Shown here: piece after piece, positions 5,563 to 6,092 of the stretch
How positions within the stretch are numbered: the first letter of the stretch is position 1
Layout: every line of letters starts with the position of its first letter
Source of the DNA: Bacteroidales bacterium
GTDB lineage: Bacteria > Bacteroidota > Bacteroidia > Bacteroidales > Tenuifilaceae
Length of the DNA: 6,092 nt
NCBI GenBank assembly: GCA_008933525.1
Contig: WBUV01000212.1
Span: forward strand, 1-6,092
Direction: 5' to 3'
Made by a program: the position numbers and the translations under genes
The notes under the pieces: model-generated
Databases searched by the model: none
Told to the model about the DNA's origin: nothing
The model's input: only the letters and a program-made list of their open reading frames with translations

Positions 5563-6092
5563 TTACATTAATTTGTTTTTGAATTCGGCGTTTAATTTTC
5601 CTTTATCGTCGAACCATTCAGCAAGACCGTAGAATGAACCACTTGTGCCTTCCTGAGAGTACTTATTGATGGTTTTGTCGTACTTAGTTAAACGGGTTAG
5701 ATTTGTAGAAATTGCCATTCTAACTCTATCCTTATCAGCATCAGCAATACCCAAACGTTCCATTGCTGCAAGGGTTAGTGAATTTGATAACATTAACGAT
5801 TTTTTGCTACGCAAAATATCATAAATTAAATCAATCCATTTTACTTTATCTTCGCCTTTCCCTGTTTTGATTGACTTGCGAACAGGTTTTGGTTTGCGGC
5901 CACGTTTTTTGGGTTCCTTTACCTTCAGAGTTTTTGCAACTTTCTTTTTAGAAACTTTCTCTGTTTTTTTTGTTGTTGCTGCAGCTGTTTTTACTTTTGG
6001 TTTTCGGCCACGTTTTTTTGGTTCTGCTTTAACTGCCGCAACCTTTTCCTTTTGAACTTTTGGCTTACGGCCACGTTTTTTTGGCTCTGCTT
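5563..6092 (-). CDS. AT-hook-like repeat protein with C-terminal winged-helix-like domain (partial, 5' end outside window)
   Basis: The open frame runs off the right edge; 175 residues are visible and no ATG occurs before residue 99, so the true start is beyond 6092. The visible N-terminal part is very Lys/Ala/Val-rich and carries three copies of EPKKRGRKPK at about residues 2-11, 23-32 and 59-68. These resemble AT-hooks (RGRKP where the classic core is RGRP), which bind the minor groove of AT-rich DNA. Residues about 85-165 (WIDLIYDILRSKK ... AISTNLTRL ... YGLAEWFDDKG) look like a small helical domain ending in a beta-wing, reminiscent of HARE-HTH winged helices such as the RNA polymerase delta subunit N-domain. 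That fold is my inference. A nucleoid-associated or regulatory DNA-binding role is plausible but not shown. No signal peptide or membrane segment is visible. A strong terminator follows. A TTG at 5812-5814 could be mistaken for a start, which would lose all AT-hook repeats. Confidence 0.8.
   Translation of the reverse strand, partial: AEPKKRGRKPKVQKEKVAAVKAEPKKRGRKPKVKTAAATTKKTEKVSKKKVAKTLKVKEPKKRGRKPKPVRKSIKTGKGEDKVKWIDLIYDILRSKKSLMLSNSLTLAAMERLGIADADKDRVRMAISTNLTRLTKYDKTINKYSQEGTSGSFYGLAEWFDDKGKLNAEFKNKLM
5887..6087 (-). repeat. Three in-frame 30-nt repeats encoding EPKKRGRKPK
   Basis: Copies at 5887-5916, 5995-6024 and 6058-6087 encode the same ten residues. By direct comparison they are 28/30, 27/30 and 26/30 identical in nucleotides. 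Start-to-start distances are 108 and 63 nt, both multiples of three. The linkers are Lys/Ala/Val-rich and diverged. More copies may lie beyond the window edge, since the last copy is only 5 nt from it. Confidence 0.9.

Noticed and set aside
5812..5814. TTG as start of an 83-residue protein
   Set aside because: The frame continues open upstream for 92 more codons with repeated AT-hook-like motifs and the first helix of the C-terminal domain, so the TTG is an internal Leu codon.
5867..6055. Plus-strand frame rich in Phe, Arg and Thr that looks like a membrane peptide
   Set aside because: It is the complement of the Lys-rich AT-hook repeats (AAA codons read as TTT). The minus-strand frame has repeated, conserved motifs and a strong terminator, so it is the real gene.

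Overview
The window looks like chromosomal DNA of a member of the Bacteroidota. It is AT-rich. Three of the five genes have an exact TAnnTTTG promoter element (the -7 box of the Bacteroidota primary sigma factor) just upstream, and Shine-Dalgarno sequences are not evident. The protein sequences (MiaB, RsmB-like, YebC) also read like Bacteroidota versions. The placement is an inference from these features; no database search was possible.

Layout, left to right. glpK (glycerol kinase, minus strand, complete) fills the first 1.5 kb. Upstream of it on the same strand is yebC (YebC/TACO1 family translation factor), separated by a hairpin-plus-T-tract terminator that ends only 11 nt before the glpK start codon. 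A 456-nt divergent intergenic region follows. It holds a good yebC promoter, an unusual array of four small hairpins (two forward, two inverted) and a miaB promoter box. miaB (tRNA ms2i6A methylthiotransferase, plus strand) is complete. It converges on an RsmB-type 16S rRNA m5C methyltransferase (minus strand), with a hairpin between the two stop codons. The right edge carries the 3' part of a minus-strand gene for a basic protein with at least three AT-hook-like repeats and a C-terminal domain that resembles a winged helix. Its start lies beyond position 6092. A perfect 24-bp palindromic terminator separates it from rsmB.

The core content is housekeeping. Three of the five genes serve translation or RNA modification (YebC at the ribosome, MiaB on tRNA, RsmB on 16S rRNA). 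GlpK feeds glycerol into lipid and central metabolism. The genes look like separate transcription units and not one pathway.

Two things stand out. One is the hairpin array at 2474-2626, whose four copies share flanks and three stem pairs while the other two stem pairs vary, mostly with compensation. That is the signature of a mobile or structural REP-like element. The other is the AT-hook/winged-helix protein, whose N-terminal half is easily missed because it has no ATG codon in the window. I see no phage genes, transposase, CRISPR array, tRNA or rRNA.
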